The position numbers were made by a program, and so were the translations under genes. From positions 7,006,001 to 7,070,000 of the forward strand of contig OZ231127.1 in NCBI GenBank assembly GCA_965153355.1: a DNA stretch of 64,000 bases. The letters run 5' to 3'. Positions within the stretch are counted from its first letter, which is position 1, and each line of letters opens with the position of its first letter. Below, one piece after another: positions 31,991-44,035 of the stretch. The notes beneath the pieces were generated by a model. That model was not told where the DNA came from. It was given only the letters and a program-made list of their open reading frames with translations, and did not search any database. Source of the DNA: Flaccisagitta enflata. Its lineage: Eukaryota; Chaetognatha; Sagittoidea; Aphragmophora.

Positions 31991-33600
31991 TGATTCATCG
32001 ACCGAACAATTGACTGATTAGTGATTACCAGTTAAACCCTAGGAAGCAATTAGTTGACTCCTCAGTTAGAGCTTGAAAAAGACAAACCCGTGGACCTCAA
32101 CAATTCAAATTTTGCTCTGAAATCAAATTCAACTGCGTGTAAGATAAAATCACCATGGCCAAACGCTAGCGTCTACAATCTCGGCATCGGCCCTGGTGGA
32201 TAGATCTTGAAGTTCTGCTTTGGATTCCAACCGGAAAACAAAGAATTGAAGCACCCTTGATTTTTAAAATTGAATCAATTGACATGATGTTTCATACAAT
32301 TTTCTGTTCATGCATTCAGAGTTAAAGTCCGGGGACATAAAGGTCAACTTCAGCGCAGACAGTTAATATTTCTTTCAATCTATAGTATTTTATATACATT
32401 ATGGTCAATCTTTTTTTCAGCGATGTCACTCATTAGGTTGGGAAGATATTTCACTTTTCCTTCTAGATCTACTTCCTTACTCGGATGAAGATGTATGTAA
32501 AGATGATTTTTATGGTGCGATCTTTCTTGTCATCATTGCTGTCTTAATATGCTGTGGGGAGTTACGCACTGGCGTTACTTCTTACCTTAACAATTTTTCC
32601 ATGAAACTTAATTGCATTACAAAGCCTCATGCATGTAGTCAGATTTACCTTCATTAATGTGATGAACTGTCAGAGCATCTGTGTACCCGTCCCTCCATTT
32701 ATTTGTTATTTTTAGCCAGTCTGTCTCTCTTTCTTAACGCGTATGGATACATTGGAATGTTAACTCTGAGTTAGAGAAAATGTCGGTGGAGATGAGTTTT
32801 AATAAGAAGTCATAGAATAAGTGTTACCTTTTTCTTCTACTTTTTTAAAGAAAAATGTTTGTGAAACATCATAACGAGTAATGCTGAAGACTTGTGAATA
32901 CCACAGTTTTATTCAGCGCCCTCACTTTAGTCAAATTGCAAAAAATCTTTTTCGAGCGAGCTATTTTACCCCCGCTGATATCGCCGCCTACCTCAGTTCC
33001 TCAAGTGTTATTTGTCTTACTTGTTTTGGAAGAATATCAGGTTTTATTGTTATGCTTCATCCTTCTATAAGATCTTTGATTGGAGTCTCCGCATTTTGTT
33101 ACCCAGTTTTAGGCTGTCGCTGATTTACTAACGAGTTTTGTCATCACTTGCTCTATCTTTTGATTGAGTGACAATTGCTAATTACGACATTAAACCTAAA
33201 ATTTAGCGTGGAATATGGCAAATCTTTATTGAAAATATCTATGATATCATTCATATCAAGAAAAGTTTGCCACAAAACCTGCCACAGAACTAGTCATCAA
33301 TGAATTGCAAACGACTTGTAGGGTGCCTATCTATAATATCTATATTCCAAAAAAAATATCTCTCTGATGATTGAACAAAGCAAAGACATAAGAGGACAAA
33401 AGCTCTTTTAAAGCCATAGGCCACAGGGCTGGGCTTATGCTGTGGCTTTCGCTATAAGTAGCCATATATTATAGGATATACTTCAAGCCAGACCAGAAAG
33501 GTTAGTTCTTTTGTCTGCAAGGGAGCAGATTTAGCTGATCTCATCCAATATCAGAAACAAAAGAACAACAGCGCAAAACTGTGCTAAGTGACAACTAAGC
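31991..33600. other. Intergenic, no gene supported
   Basis: AT-rich sequence after gene 2. A frame at 32881-33123 is open for 80 codons but has no splice signals or recognisable sequence. I see no repeat structure beyond short AT runs. Confidence 0.4.
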
Positions 33601-33897
33601 AGGATACTTCGTACGCGGCTCTTTGAGCTTCCATGTCAGTTTTTGGTTATTCCTCGCTTTGTCGCATAGTCTGTCAGTTGGTTAGTAACATGTTTATTTT
33701 CGCATGCGACTCCATGAACCGCACTGTCTGATGGTCGGTTGGATGGTTGGTTGGATGTCGGTTGAATTGTTTAAAGTCAATCAAGTCCTTTTGAATCATT
33801 TTAGGTCATCTCAAATTATTTCATGACATTTTAAGCCGTAATAAGTAATTTTCAGTCATTGGTCCTATGACAAGTGGCACAATATCCCTCACTAGTC

Positions 33898-35157
33898 TAG
33901 TGTTCGCACGAGCAGGCAATTTGCTAGCAGAGCTGCTGGCAGTAATTTGAAACTGCTCTGCTAGCAGAAAATCTTCAGCTGCTAGCAGTAAATAGCAGTG
34001 AAAATTCTAATATTTCTATACTTTTTTGTCCAGTTATCCGGTAAAAATCCATATTGATGTATCTTCAAAGATTTCTTTTGTTCTCTTTTTTGATTTGGAT
34101 GATAAAACGATCTTCAGAAAATGTTAATTTTATGTAAACATATGTAAAGGCTATTCATGACAATTACCTTGAACTGATGGGATAGTATCCCACTGGGATA
34201 TGGCCAAAATCAATGAGACATGCTTAATTGAAGATATCTATTAGACTCAATGACGTCACAAAAATACCTTTAGATATGATGCTGTTAAAGGCCTTTTTCA
34301 GCTAAACCAACAACAATTCTGTAGAGGTAGAATGCGCATCTAGTGCAGCTTTTTGCAATAATTGCTGATAAAGTTATTTATACAATATGCCATCCTCTCT
34401 TAGAAAATACTCCCACGGTAGAGATTATCATGAGAAACCAAAACGTTGTGTGTCATTTTGAAATGAGTAACCAATTCCTGCCTATTCCTGAGACATGCAG
34501 ACCACTAGAAAACACCAAATGAATATGGCGGGCGAGTAGAGAAAATATCCACTTGGGTACCCTCTCATGCTCATATACCAATAATGACAAGATACTGAAA
34601 CTCTCTCCTCCCTGACACATCCATCTTTATATTCAATTATTTTTTTGCAGACACAGGACTGATTGTCTGTTACATGTGTAAAGAAGCGAGCCGCTTGGAG
34701 AGTCTAAAAAGGGGTATTACCCTGCACCTTTCAATGATTTTGGAAAAAGTTGATCTTTTGAATTTTTTTTCTTGAGCTTAAGTGGAAAGGCATAAACGAT
34801 ATCTAACAAAAGGAACCACAAGACAACTACTCCCTTCCTCAATATTTCATCAGTTTTTAATGTTTAGGCATATAGTTTACTTATAATTTTGCATCAGAGA
34901 CTGTTATGATGAAAAAATTTAATCAAAAAGAAGCGGCGGCATCTTAATTCCAGTATGGTTAGTTACTTGGTCCGTTGGTTCTTAACACTGTTGAATTGTG
35001 TGTGTTTTTTTTGACATTACTGTCCCTGCCCAGCCATCCAAGACTGTGGTTACACGTATCTGTTGTACTGCTCTTTATTGCTAGCAGTGCTAACAGAAAA
35101 ATATTTTTTCTGCTTTCTGCTAGCAGAAAAAAAATCCACTGCTTTTGCGAACACTAC
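33898..35157. mobile_element. Foldback element, TIR TAGTGTTCGCA
   Basis: TAGTGTTCGCACGAGCAG at 33899 is inverted at 35140-35157 (CTGCTTTTGCGAACACTA). Subterminal CTGCTAGCAG repeats are dense at both ends. The flanks match the uninterrupted sequence at about 62650-62690, which acts as an empty-site relative. No transposase frame is seen. Confidence 0.55.
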
Positions 35158-35164
35158 TTACTAC

Positions 35165-36100
35165 ACATACCCAAACTAGAAAATATGGAAGCTGGCCTTT
35201 TGAGCCCTCACTGACTAGTTGCTACGAGCATCACTCCTGGTTTTCCATCTAGCAACGCTAACTTGCCAAACAACCCTTCTGAGTCTAACCCAATAAAATA
35301 ACGCTTACCAAAAAGGTTGTGGCAAATGATTGTAACGTGTTAAACCAAGATACAATAGATCATTAAAGGGCAACATTGTCAAGCTTAACGCTGTGTCATC
35401 ATATTGTTTTGTCTTACATCTGCAGTTTTGATGCATAACCGTTAATCATTAAAAATATGGTGAGAATGGCTCATTAGTTCACTAGCCTAGGTCATTCTAG
35501 GAAGTTCCCAGTACAAACAATCAACAAGGTTCGGTCGTGTCACACAAACTAATGCTATTCCCACTTCAGTTCCCAATCCTTTCAAGAAAAAGCAAATGTT
35601 TGAGAACTACTTTTGTTCAACATTAAATGTAAACAAAACATGAAATATAAAAACAAACAGATGGCAAATGGCATTTACATACGACATGAGGTGGGGGGGG
35701 GGTTCATAGCTAGTAACAAGAAGTTTGGGGAATGCAAATGCAAATGTTTACACAGTAGCTTCACATTGGCGATGGTAAACCAGTTCTAGGACGGAGCCAG
35801 TCTCCTGGTACCTAATCGTGAGATCGACGGACGAAAATTAATGACAAATCAAACCTGATTAAAACGATAATTTTGACATTTTCTGCTTGACGGCATGTCT
35901 TCTCCCTCAAACTCACCCTCTTGTATGTAGAGCACCCTCACTAACACCCTCAACCTCATCCTCTTGTTTGTAGAGCACCCTCCCACTTTTGCTTCAGTTT
36001 AAACAGCAAAATATCTCCTTACAAAACTTGTCTCAAAAGATTCCTCCACCTCCCTTATGTTTTCAACAAGAGTACATTCATTGGGATAAAAAAGCACATA
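35165..36100. other. Intergenic, contains a repeat also found near 62.7 kb
   Basis: 35206-35315 (CTCACTGACTAGTTGCTACG, CTCCTGGTTTTCC, TCTAACCC, ACGCTTACCAAA) matches 62722-62815 in order. The rest is AT-rich, with a tandem 'CACCCTC...CTTGTTTGTAGAG' word at 35918 and 35958. Confidence 0.45.
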
Positions 36101-36140
36101 CTTAAATCTTATGACAGGAAATTCGACAGCGAGAAAGACA

Positions 36141-36143
36141 AAA

Positions 36144-36219
<76 letters not shown>

Positions 36220-36260
36220 AGGAAAGAAAGAAAGAAAGAAAGAAAGAAAGGAAGAAAGGG

Positions 36261-36299
<39 letters not shown>

Positions 36300-36340
36300 A
36301 GAAAAGAAAGAGAGAAAGAAAAAAAGAAACAAATGATGTA
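36141..36340. repeat. (AAAG)n microsatellite
   Basis: About 190 bp of AAAG with GGAAG interruptions. Confidence 0.95.
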
Positions 36341-36432
36341 AGAAAGAAAGAATGAATAACAAAAAAGAAAGCAAGAAAAAAGGGATGTTGACTATAAAGG
36401 CATTTTTAGCTAATTGTTTCCATGACATGTCA

Positions 36433-36655
36433 TGGCGTGTTTCTACTGATTACAAAAACGCGATTGTTCCCATTAGACACGTTCTCAGTTTGGACATATT
36501 TTCATAAACGTCAAATGTCCCAAACGGGAATGAGCGAAGTTAGTGAACAAGTCTGTAGAGTATGGACAAAGTGAGCTAATGAAGCAAGCGAAAACGCTGC
36601 AGAGCAAGCGAGCGGAATGAGCGTTGCGAGCAACCGAGTGGCCTGTTGAAAACGC
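36433..36655. mobile_element. Family G MITE, diverged copy
   Basis: The left end GGCGTGTTTCTA and interior motifs (AACGCGATTGTTCCC, GCGAGCAACCGAGTGGCC, TGAAAACGCG) match the other G copies. The right TIR is decayed and no duplication can be fixed. Confidence 0.5.
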
Positions 36656-37151
36656 GTCTGTGGCAAGTTAAAACAGGCCCCAAATCACAATAAATCGTCG
36701 TTGAAATGAACCCTCAGATTCGGATTTGAGGTCGGATTTGGACTCTGATTTGCAGTTGAAATCGAAGACGATTTTGGCCTGAAGGAAAAAAGACTGAAGC
36801 TAGAAAACAGTTACGCGGTCATCATATCTGAACGTCGATATGCCATCTGCATATACCAACAAGTCAACATGTAGTTAATGAAATTGAGTTAACACGTCAA
36901 CACCTTGACATGTGGGCTATATGCCAACAACTTGACAAGTGGCTAGCATATAAACGCATCAATCTGTAGCCTACATGCTTACAGGTCATCATGTGATCAA
37001 CATGCAAACACCACATTATGTGATCAACATGCCAACATGTGGTCTACAGAAACAGTAGGTATTCTTATTTTGATTCGTCTTTTTTAATGTAGGTTGTGTT
37101 TTTCTTTAAGTCTTACCACAGGCAATATCTCAGAAAACAAAAAAAGAGGTA

Positions 37152-37830
37152 CAGTGAAGCGTCGCTAGAGCGCACCAGTTAATAAGGCATGCCCGCCTTC
37201 AAAGCATAACATCCTGAGCAGGAAATTTGGTACAAACATATTGATACAAAAACGATACTTCTAGATGGCCCAGTAAGTTGATACTTGAAATGTTGTCTCC
37301 TGATTAGTTTTACTGAACATAAGAATGCGCTGTTGCTTAGTCCTACTTCCGCTCCTTGCCATGGAAGCCGTCAAACGACAACTTAGCGTCAGATTTTGAT
37401 TAATTTGTACCGGCAAAGGGAAAGACTTTTACTGTCGATCATTTCTTAAGATAGGTTTCCCTAGGTCAATCCTCACTTCCCGGTCAATCTTCAATACAAT
37501 GCTAAACATTGATGCCCGAAAGTCATACGAGCGCACAATTGCGCAGGGGGGTGTAATAAAAATCATGCAGTGGCAAAAGGAAGAAATCAAACGAAGGATG
37601 GAAAACTAGAGAATATTGTCAAAACTGCGGCAGATGCAATGGACCCTACTTAACCTTCAAATGAATTGTTATTTTTGAGTCTCATTAATGCCAATAGGCT
37701 CTTACATGTTGAAAGTACAATATCTTCGCATTTAGGCCATATTTTGACCAGATTTGATCTATTTTAAACAGTTGATAGATGTTTCATTGACTTTGTGCCA
37801 AATTTCCTGCTCAGGGTGTTACAAGTTACA
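37152..37830. mobile_element. Pogo/Tigger-like end plus nested foldback
   Basis: ACAGTGAAGCGTCGCTAGAG followed by CGCACC and TAATAAGGCAT matches 63153-63200 (ACAGTCGAGCTTCACTAGAG...). This style of TIR is common in pogo/Tigger elements. A foldback with ends CCTGAGCAGGAAATTTGG (37211) and its inverse (about 37803-37822) is inserted in it. No transposase is seen. Confidence 0.45.
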
Positions 37831-38001
37831 GCCTACTGCCCCGTAAAAGATTTTGTAGTTATTTCTATGATGGCAAGAAGGCAGCTTCATTATGAGGCAT
37901 GACTTAGATCAGTCCCTTGAAATGCGCTCTTGTGAAGCTCAATTGTAGTTACATTATGGTTAAACAGATTATCAGATTAACGAGTTTGAGCTACTATTTA
38001 T

Positions 38002-38751
38002 CTACCAGTCGGAATTTAAGCCAGTTGACAATTGATGCTGTTGCATCTGCAGCAATTGCTGCTGTTGGTGTCTCTGCAACTGCTGCTGTTGCTGCTGTTG
38101 GTGTTGCTGCAGCTGCTGTTGTTGCTGCTGCGGAGGAAGCAGATCCAAAGGCATGAAAGAAGTTTGGAATCCAGATGATGATGGTACTGATGTGGGTAAA
38201 TCCATCGACAATGACGTTGAAGAGAATGGGGGCGGCATCTGCTGAAGTGCCGCTACTTGTTGTTGTGCTTGTGGTGGTGATAGCGCTTGTTGAAGTGGTG
38301 GAGCCTGTTGAAGTTGCTGACACCCAGCTGGATGAGACAAGTTCGCTGAATGATCCGCACCCGCCAAAGAAAGAGGAGGAGGAGGAGGAGGTGGTAGAAT
38401 AGTGGAATGAAGAGGAGGAAGCGGAGGAGGAGTATTTTGATGTGCTGTCGGGAAAGAGGTGGCTGATATAAATGCATTGGACTCTGATGAAGATGCTGGA
38501 AATGTCATATCCGCGGCGAAAGAATCCATTTGCGATGTCGATGTGGTGGAAAAGGGTGGCAAGGGATTAACGCCAGTGGTGGAAGTGGCGGCGGCTAAGG
38601 CGGAGGAGGAGGCGGCGGAGGATGAGGCGGCGGAGGAGGAGGAGGCGGCAGGGAGGGCGGCGGAAATGGAGAAAGGAGTAAAGATAGAAGATGATGAAGA
38701 GGGAGAAGAGTCAGATAGAGAAAATGGTGGCCAAAAATTGCAATATGGAAG

Positions 38752-38838
<87 letters not shown>

Positions 38839-38907
38839 TTGTTGTCGAAACAGTGTTGTCGGAGAAGTGGTTGTTACAGCAGATTCAGTGAATGAGTGGG
38901 ACGGAAT
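38002..38907 (-). CDS. Gene 3 terminal exon with polyQ
   Basis: The acceptor is CTAAAACAG. Phase 0 from the preceding exon gives IPSHSFTESAVTTTSPTTLF, then a polyQ tract of about 30 Gln with one His, encoded by almost pure CAA. Ser/Ala-rich, Pro-rich (P8) and a second Gln-rich region (LQQHQQQQQQQLQRHQQQQ) follow, and the frame ends LSTGLNSDW with TAG at 38004-38002. The near-pure CAA run suggests length polymorphism, while the second Gln region mixes CAG and CAA. Confidence 0.6.
38752..38845. repeat. (TTG)n, coding polyQ in gene 3
   Basis: About 94 bp of TTG (CAA on the coding strand) with one GATG interruption that encodes His. Confidence 0.9.
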
Positions 38908-39334
38908 CTGTTTTAGAAAACGGTAAGAAAAAGGTAAATGGTAAATGGTAAATTTCAAAATGGTAAATGGTAAATGTCAAATAGTTTGGAAAAAAGTCGA
39001 GATTCGAAGATTCAAAGACTTTTTGAGTTCCGCGAAGAAAAATTTTTTTCCCACTTTCTCATGGGGCGTTTGTGGAAGTTGGTCAATTTTGGGAGGTGAA
39101 TGGGACTACGCATGAAATTATTGGCTAAGAAAGAGCTACATCTCCTCTTTCAGATGACACCAAGCAGAATTCTGTGCGATTGATAGTTTTGGAGTTATGA
39201 TTTTCTGAATCTTTTTTTATTTTCACATTTTTCGCATTTTTCCCAAAAATTAGGAATTAAGTTATTGAAGTCTATTTGGACTTCAAATTGTCCCAGATGA
39301 TGATTGTGCATGCTGGCAGCAAAGTCTCTAACTC

Positions 39335-39435
39335 TTTTAGTCGTGGAATCTGTAAGAGGCTTTGTACATCTGCCCATCAGTCCATCTGTTGGTCTATTGG
39401 TCCATCAGTCTATCCATGGTGATCAAATCAAAAGT
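39335..39435 (-). mobile_element. Family H copy, decayed, next to (CT)n
   Basis: CTTTTAGTCGTGGAATCTGT and AAGAGGCTTTG are followed by GTCCATCTGTTGGTC core, then CATGGTGATCAAATCAAAAG as in the 21.2-kb copy. One stem arm is lost. Confidence 0.5.
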
Positions 39436-39449
39436 GGAAAAACAAGCAT

Positions 39450-39720
<271 letters not shown>

Positions 39721-40081
39721 TCTCACAGCATTTACGACTTTAGCCGCCTTTATTGGTAAATGGTAAATTTTCAAGTCTCAAACTGTTCTGGAAGCCGAGA
39801 TAATTTAAGAAAAAAGTATGTATAATTCTTTTACAGAACCTTCCTTCCTTCCACCTGCGGACAAACATTCTTATAGAATCGCTTAGCCATCGACTAAAAA
39901 AGGAGCTTGTGTACAATCCATCTTAAGGCTATCATTGCTTCAAAATAAAATTACCCTGAATATTCGTATTCTTTTATAAATTGTCGAATACCTGTATAAG
40001 AAAACCCTACAAATTTTTTTAGAAAATCGTATCGATGCTCTTTCCAAGCCGCAGCCATCAATTATTGACCATGTATATGAC

Positions 40082-40500
40082 CAGGGGCGTATGGGAGCCA
40101 AAGTTTTAGGGGTAGCCACCCTCAGCCTGTGTCCCATGAATTTAGTGAAATGATGAAAACTATTTGTTTAACTTATACATTTGTCTTAAGCAAATAATGA
40201 TTTATATATATGAATGAATAAAAAAGAATTTTTCTCAGAGCTATTAACATATTATATTCTTATATGGGTTGGATACTGCCTATGATTACTTACTTATTGC
40301 CTCTACGGCCTTACCAAATGTTGCCCAATGGGTCCAAATTAACTTTTGTTTATCCGAAACATCTACTACCAACACCATCAACACCTCCTGGAGCGCCCTT
40401 TGGATTGGGAGAATCTGCGGCCTCCACGCTGTCAAGCAAACATGAAATGCTTGATTTGCGATTACCATAAGTTGTTGCAGCTTATGTGAAGACAAACATT

Positions 40501-40576
<76 letters not shown>

Positions 40577-41093
40577 ACTTTCTCTCTCTCTCTCTCTCTC
40601 TTTTTTTTTTCTCTCTCTCTTTTTCATTCTCTTTCTTTTTCTCTTTCTCTTTCTCATTTTCTTTCTTTTTCTCTTTTTCTCTTTCTCTTTTTTATGTCCC
40701 AACAGGGGTAGCCATTAGAGTGGGCTCAATTTGGGCATTCAAATGAAACATTATTTCCAAGCACTTTTCATGTTCCATTTGCATATCAAGGGCCTAATCT
40801 CATTGAAAAATCGATTTGGACTTGATCTAGACACTCCATCATTAATGCTGTAGTTGTATAGAATTACAATGGAAAAAAATTTCTCTCTTAACTCCAGCAA
40901 TCAATTCTATACAACCACAGCATTGATGACGGAGTGTCTAGATCACGTCCAAATCGATTTTCCAAAGAGATTGGGCCCTTAGCATGCAAAAGGAACAAGA
41001 AAAGTGCTTGGAAATAATGTTTCATTCCAGCGCCCATTTGTGCCCAATCTAGTAGCCATGGCTACCCTGGCGACCCCTTCTAATACGCCCCTG
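40082..41093. mobile_element. hAT-like non-autonomous element, TIR CAGGGGCGTA
   Basis: The ends CAGGGGCGTATGGG and AATACGCCCCTG are inverted and flanked by TATATGAC (40074-40081) and TACATGAC (41094-41101), an 8-bp duplication with one mismatch. CAGGGGCGT is a typical hAT terminus. The interior has a (CT)n tract (40504-40690) and a near-perfect palindrome (about 40704-41075). It lies in a gene 3 intron, 16 bp from an exon. Confidence 0.75.
40504..40690. repeat. (CT)n inside the hAT-like element
   Basis: About 70 bp of pure CT followed by CTTT/CTCTTT variants, all within 40082-41093. Confidence 0.95.
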
Positions 41094-41116
41094 TACATGA
41101 CCTTGTTTTCTCGTAC

Positions 41117-41415
41117 CTGTGACAACGCGAGGGAGACAGAACTAAGAGGAGTTGGTTTTTGTAGTCCATTCCAAACAGCGTTTGGTTGTTGTTGTTGCTT
41201 CTGTTGCTGTTGATGTTTTTGAAGTTGCTGGAGCTGTTGAAGTTGCTGAAGCTGTTGATGTTGGTGTTGCAGCAATAACGACGGTTGTGTCATATCAATT
41301 GGAAAGAGTGATGTGGAGGGAGCAAGGGTTGTGGGAGCAGTCGTTGTGACAATATTTGCTAAACCCACAGACAAATATTCACTGTTTTCCTTCGCAAGAC
41401 CTTCGATAGTATAGT
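41117..41415 (-). CDS. Gene 3, third exon seen
   Basis: The exon is bounded by a T-rich acceptor ending TTTTCAG and the donor TCACAG|GTACGA, 299 bp. It completes the split Asp codon from the preceding exon and reads DYTIEGLAKENSEYLSVGLA, then Thr-rich, then leucine/glutamine triads (QLQQLQQLQQLQ) and QPNAVWNGLQKPTPLSSVSL. Its donor lies only 16 bp from the 8-bp duplication of a hAT-like element. Confidence 0.6.
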
Positions 41416-41569
41416 CTGAAAAAAAAAAACACATTGAAGGTGTAATGAATTCTATTACGTTTTATTTATATTGAGGGTGTAATGAACTCTATGGTTTTTT
41501 TTTGTATTGAAATGGAATGCATAGTATTGCATTGTATTGCATGGTACTGTGATGTACTGTTTTTTATTG

Positions 41570-42392
41570 TACAGTCAGTGGAAAAGACATAGGTATTACA
41601 CTGAGGAGAATACACTTTTTTTTATGCAGGGACCCAGAGGAGGGCCCAGATCTTTTTATTTTGATGTAACTAATGTATTCTAAAAATTTCAGGGCTATAG
41701 CCTTTCTTAAACCTTCATCATATTGCACCTTAAAAATAATTCATTTATAAGGGGGCAAAAATTTCAAAATCATTTTTCCTCAAATCTGATGCCAGATTCA
41801 GATTCCTTGTAAAAAATTATGTCAGATACTATATTTTCTTTTTTCAAAATTGTGTTTTTAAGCTGAAAAAATGAAAAAAAAACTCTAGAAATAAGGGTTT
41901 TTAAAAAACAAGGTTTTTTAAAAGTTTTTTTGCATTTTTTTTTTCAGCTTAAAAACGAAATTTAGAGAAAAGAAAATATAGTATCGGACGTAATTTTTTA
42001 CAAGGATCTGAATCTGGCATCAGTTTTGACAAAAAATGATTTTGAAATTTTGGCCCACTTAAGGATATGCTATTTTTCAAGTGCAATATGATGAATGTTC
42101 AAGAACATCTATGGTCCTGAAATTTTTGGAATACATTAGTTGCATGAAAAAAAAAATCTGGGCCCTCCTCTGGGTCCCGGCATGAAAAAAAGTGTATTCT
42201 CCTCAGCGTAATAGGTATGCTGTATTTAAAAAAAACAACTATTGCAAACAATATTTGTTCATTACAGTGACCTGTTACTTTGATAACTGAATATTGCCTA
42301 GAACATTTTGTTTATAACCAGTAGGTCGGATCAAAGTCAACAGTTAGATATAAATATATACATACCTATTATATTTTGTCCACTGACTGTGT
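41570..42392. mobile_element. Tc1/mariner-like element, TIR CAGTCAGTGGA, hosting another element
   Basis: CAGTCAGTGGAAAAGACATA near 41572 is inverted at 42389 (TTTTGTCCACTGACTG). Most of its length is the insert at 41597-42210, so the host is only about 200 bp long. It lies in the 9.2-kb gene 3 intron, near the third exon's acceptor. Confidence 0.6.
41597..42210. mobile_element. Foldback element with perfect 8-bp duplication ATAGGTAT
   Basis: A 614-bp element with inverted ends TACACTGAGGAGAATACAC and its near-complement; arms extend over 100 bp, including GGGACCCAGAGGAGGGCCCA. It is flanked by ATAGGTAT at 41589-41596 and 42211-42218. Eight-base duplications point to hAT or a related superfamily, but the termini are not classical for hAT, so the class is left open. 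Confidence 0.7.
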
Positions 42393-42539
42393 ACACCTCA
42401 CTGGCCAGAAAAAGTTTCCACATGAACATGATTAATAAGCAAACCATGGCTTTAATCAGATAGAAGGCAAGACAGAGCGAAATATTTAAATTATTCAATT
42501 AATACCTAGGCTATGTTATGTATTTCTGTAGGATAATGA

Positions 42540-42655
42540 AGTGACTCTATAATCCGCTATGTTGGTTGGTTGGTCCATCTGTCTGTCTGTCAGAAATTCA
42601 CCATTAGATTTTTCAGCGTTTTTAGCGTTTTGGGCCACTTTTGCATTATTGCGCC
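42540..42655 (-). mobile_element. Family H copy, decayed
   Basis: GTGACTCTATAATCCGCTATG then GTTGGTTGGTCC and CATCTGTCTGTCTGTC. Both termini are eroded. Confidence 0.4.
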
Positions 42656-42664
42656 TGGTTAAAA

Positions 42665-42805
42665 ATTTGAGTCAACCCTTTTTGGGCAGCGGCCTCAAAC
42701 GGCCGATGTCCTGTTGGACACAGGGGTGAATTTCCAGACGTCCGTCCGTATGTCCGTCCGTCCGTACGTCCATCCGTCCGTACATTCGTCCGTCCGTCCC
42801 CCCCT
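42665..42805. repeat. Family M end module with (CCGT)n
   Basis: TTTTTGGGCAGCGGCCTCAA, GATGTCCTGTTGGACACAGG, GTGAATTTCCAGACG, then CCGTCCGTATGTCCGTCCGT. The core is nearly absent. Confidence 0.55.
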
Positions 42806-43011
42806 CCGCCAAAGCTTCTGGGCCTTATGTTCCCATTAAATAACATGGAAAATTGAAGAAATGCGAAATTCCCACTGAATAACATGGAAAATTGATAAAG
42901 AAATGAAAAAAAAATGCAATTCCCATTGAATGACATGGAAAATTTGCTACAAGTTAAAACTATGGGATATCCCCATTGAATAAAATAAATGCAAAATTCA
43001 GATTGAATACA

Positions 43012-43450
43012 CTTTTTTTATTTTATAAGAGACAACCTTTTTTGGACTCAGCCTGGGTTCTTTTAAATTTTTTGCCATATTGAGGCTCAGTGTCTCTTAA
43101 ATTGTTCTTAATCTTTGTAATATGTAAAATAACAAAAAAGTGTATGGATACATTATTTAGTGACATTATATGTATCTTAAGTAAAAAACTTGTTTATTAC
43201 TATAGAACATTGAATCACTTGCCTGACATGACATGCAAAATTAAAAAAAAATAGTCTTTTTCAGAAAAAAACTACCAATTTCATTGAAAAATTTGAATGA
43301 TTGTCATTCATTTTGATACAATTTGTGAAGTAAGTTCCTTAAAAATTTCCAAAACTAAATCTTAGCCTGTGCATTCTCTTGTTTTGTTCTTATTTTGTTC
43401 TTAAAATTTTGGCAAATCTCAGGCTCATGTCTCTTATAAAAAAGTCTCTT
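43012..43450. repeat. Foldback inside a TTCCCATTGAATAACATGG tandem repeat
   Basis: TTTTTTTATTTTATAAGAGACA at 43014 is inverted at 43429-43446 (TGTCTCTTATAAAAAAG). On both sides (42832-42990, 43465-43530) lie repeats of CCCATTGAATAACATGGAAA. Confidence 0.5.
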
Positions 43451-43544
43451 ATAAAAAGAAAAAAATTGTTACATGGAAAATTGACAATGAAATGGAAAAA
43501 AATTCAATGTTCTCATTGATTAACAAGGATAGTAGCTCCAAAGG

Positions 43545-43700
43545 TCTCAAATGTGCCTTCTCAGGACGTCTGGAAATTCAACCCTGTGTCCTACAGGACA
43601 TTGGCCCTTTGGGGCCGCTGCCCTGCTCTCACTCCACTTCTGCAGCTAATCACTCCAAGCAGGGCATCGGGTACCGCTGACCATGTGCGATCTAGTTGTC
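43545..43700. repeat. Family M end module
   Basis: CGTCTGGAAATTCAACCCTG, TGTCCTACAGGACATTGGCC, CTTTGGGGCCGCTGCCCTGC and GGGCATCGGGTACCGCTGAC, i.e. the inverse of 42665-42740, about 900 bp away. Confidence 0.6.
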
Positions 43701-43752
43701 ACTGCCCTGCCCATCCGCACGCGATTTCGGTTGCCGTGTATACGGCCTTGTT
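43701..43752 (-). mobile_element. Family H distal end only
   Basis: CTGCCCATCCGCACGCGATT then GCCGTGTATACGGCCTTGTT. It is directly joined to a family M end at 43545-43700. Confidence 0.55.
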
Positions 43753-44035
43753 TTACCCATGCTCTGATCAATGAGTAGAATTCATATCTGTATTTGTTAA
43801 TCGATAATTCGATATGGCGATAAAATGATTCGATAAAAAGTTTCATGAAGCACGAGTTAGTGGTCATTGTAACAGGATATTGCTACTCGAGAGAACCCAA
43901 CTCAACTTCGACTCTTTTAGTCCGTCGGTTGAATCCATATTGTCTTTTTATTGTGATCTTTTCCATAGATTAAGCGCTGTTTCTAATGGAATCATATCGC
44001 TGCACTCCATGCTTATCCAAACGTATTTACACTTA

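Noticed and set aside
32881-33123. 80-codon plus-strand frame as a gene
   Set aside because: No splice or start signals, ordinary AT-rich surroundings and a composition that fits chance.
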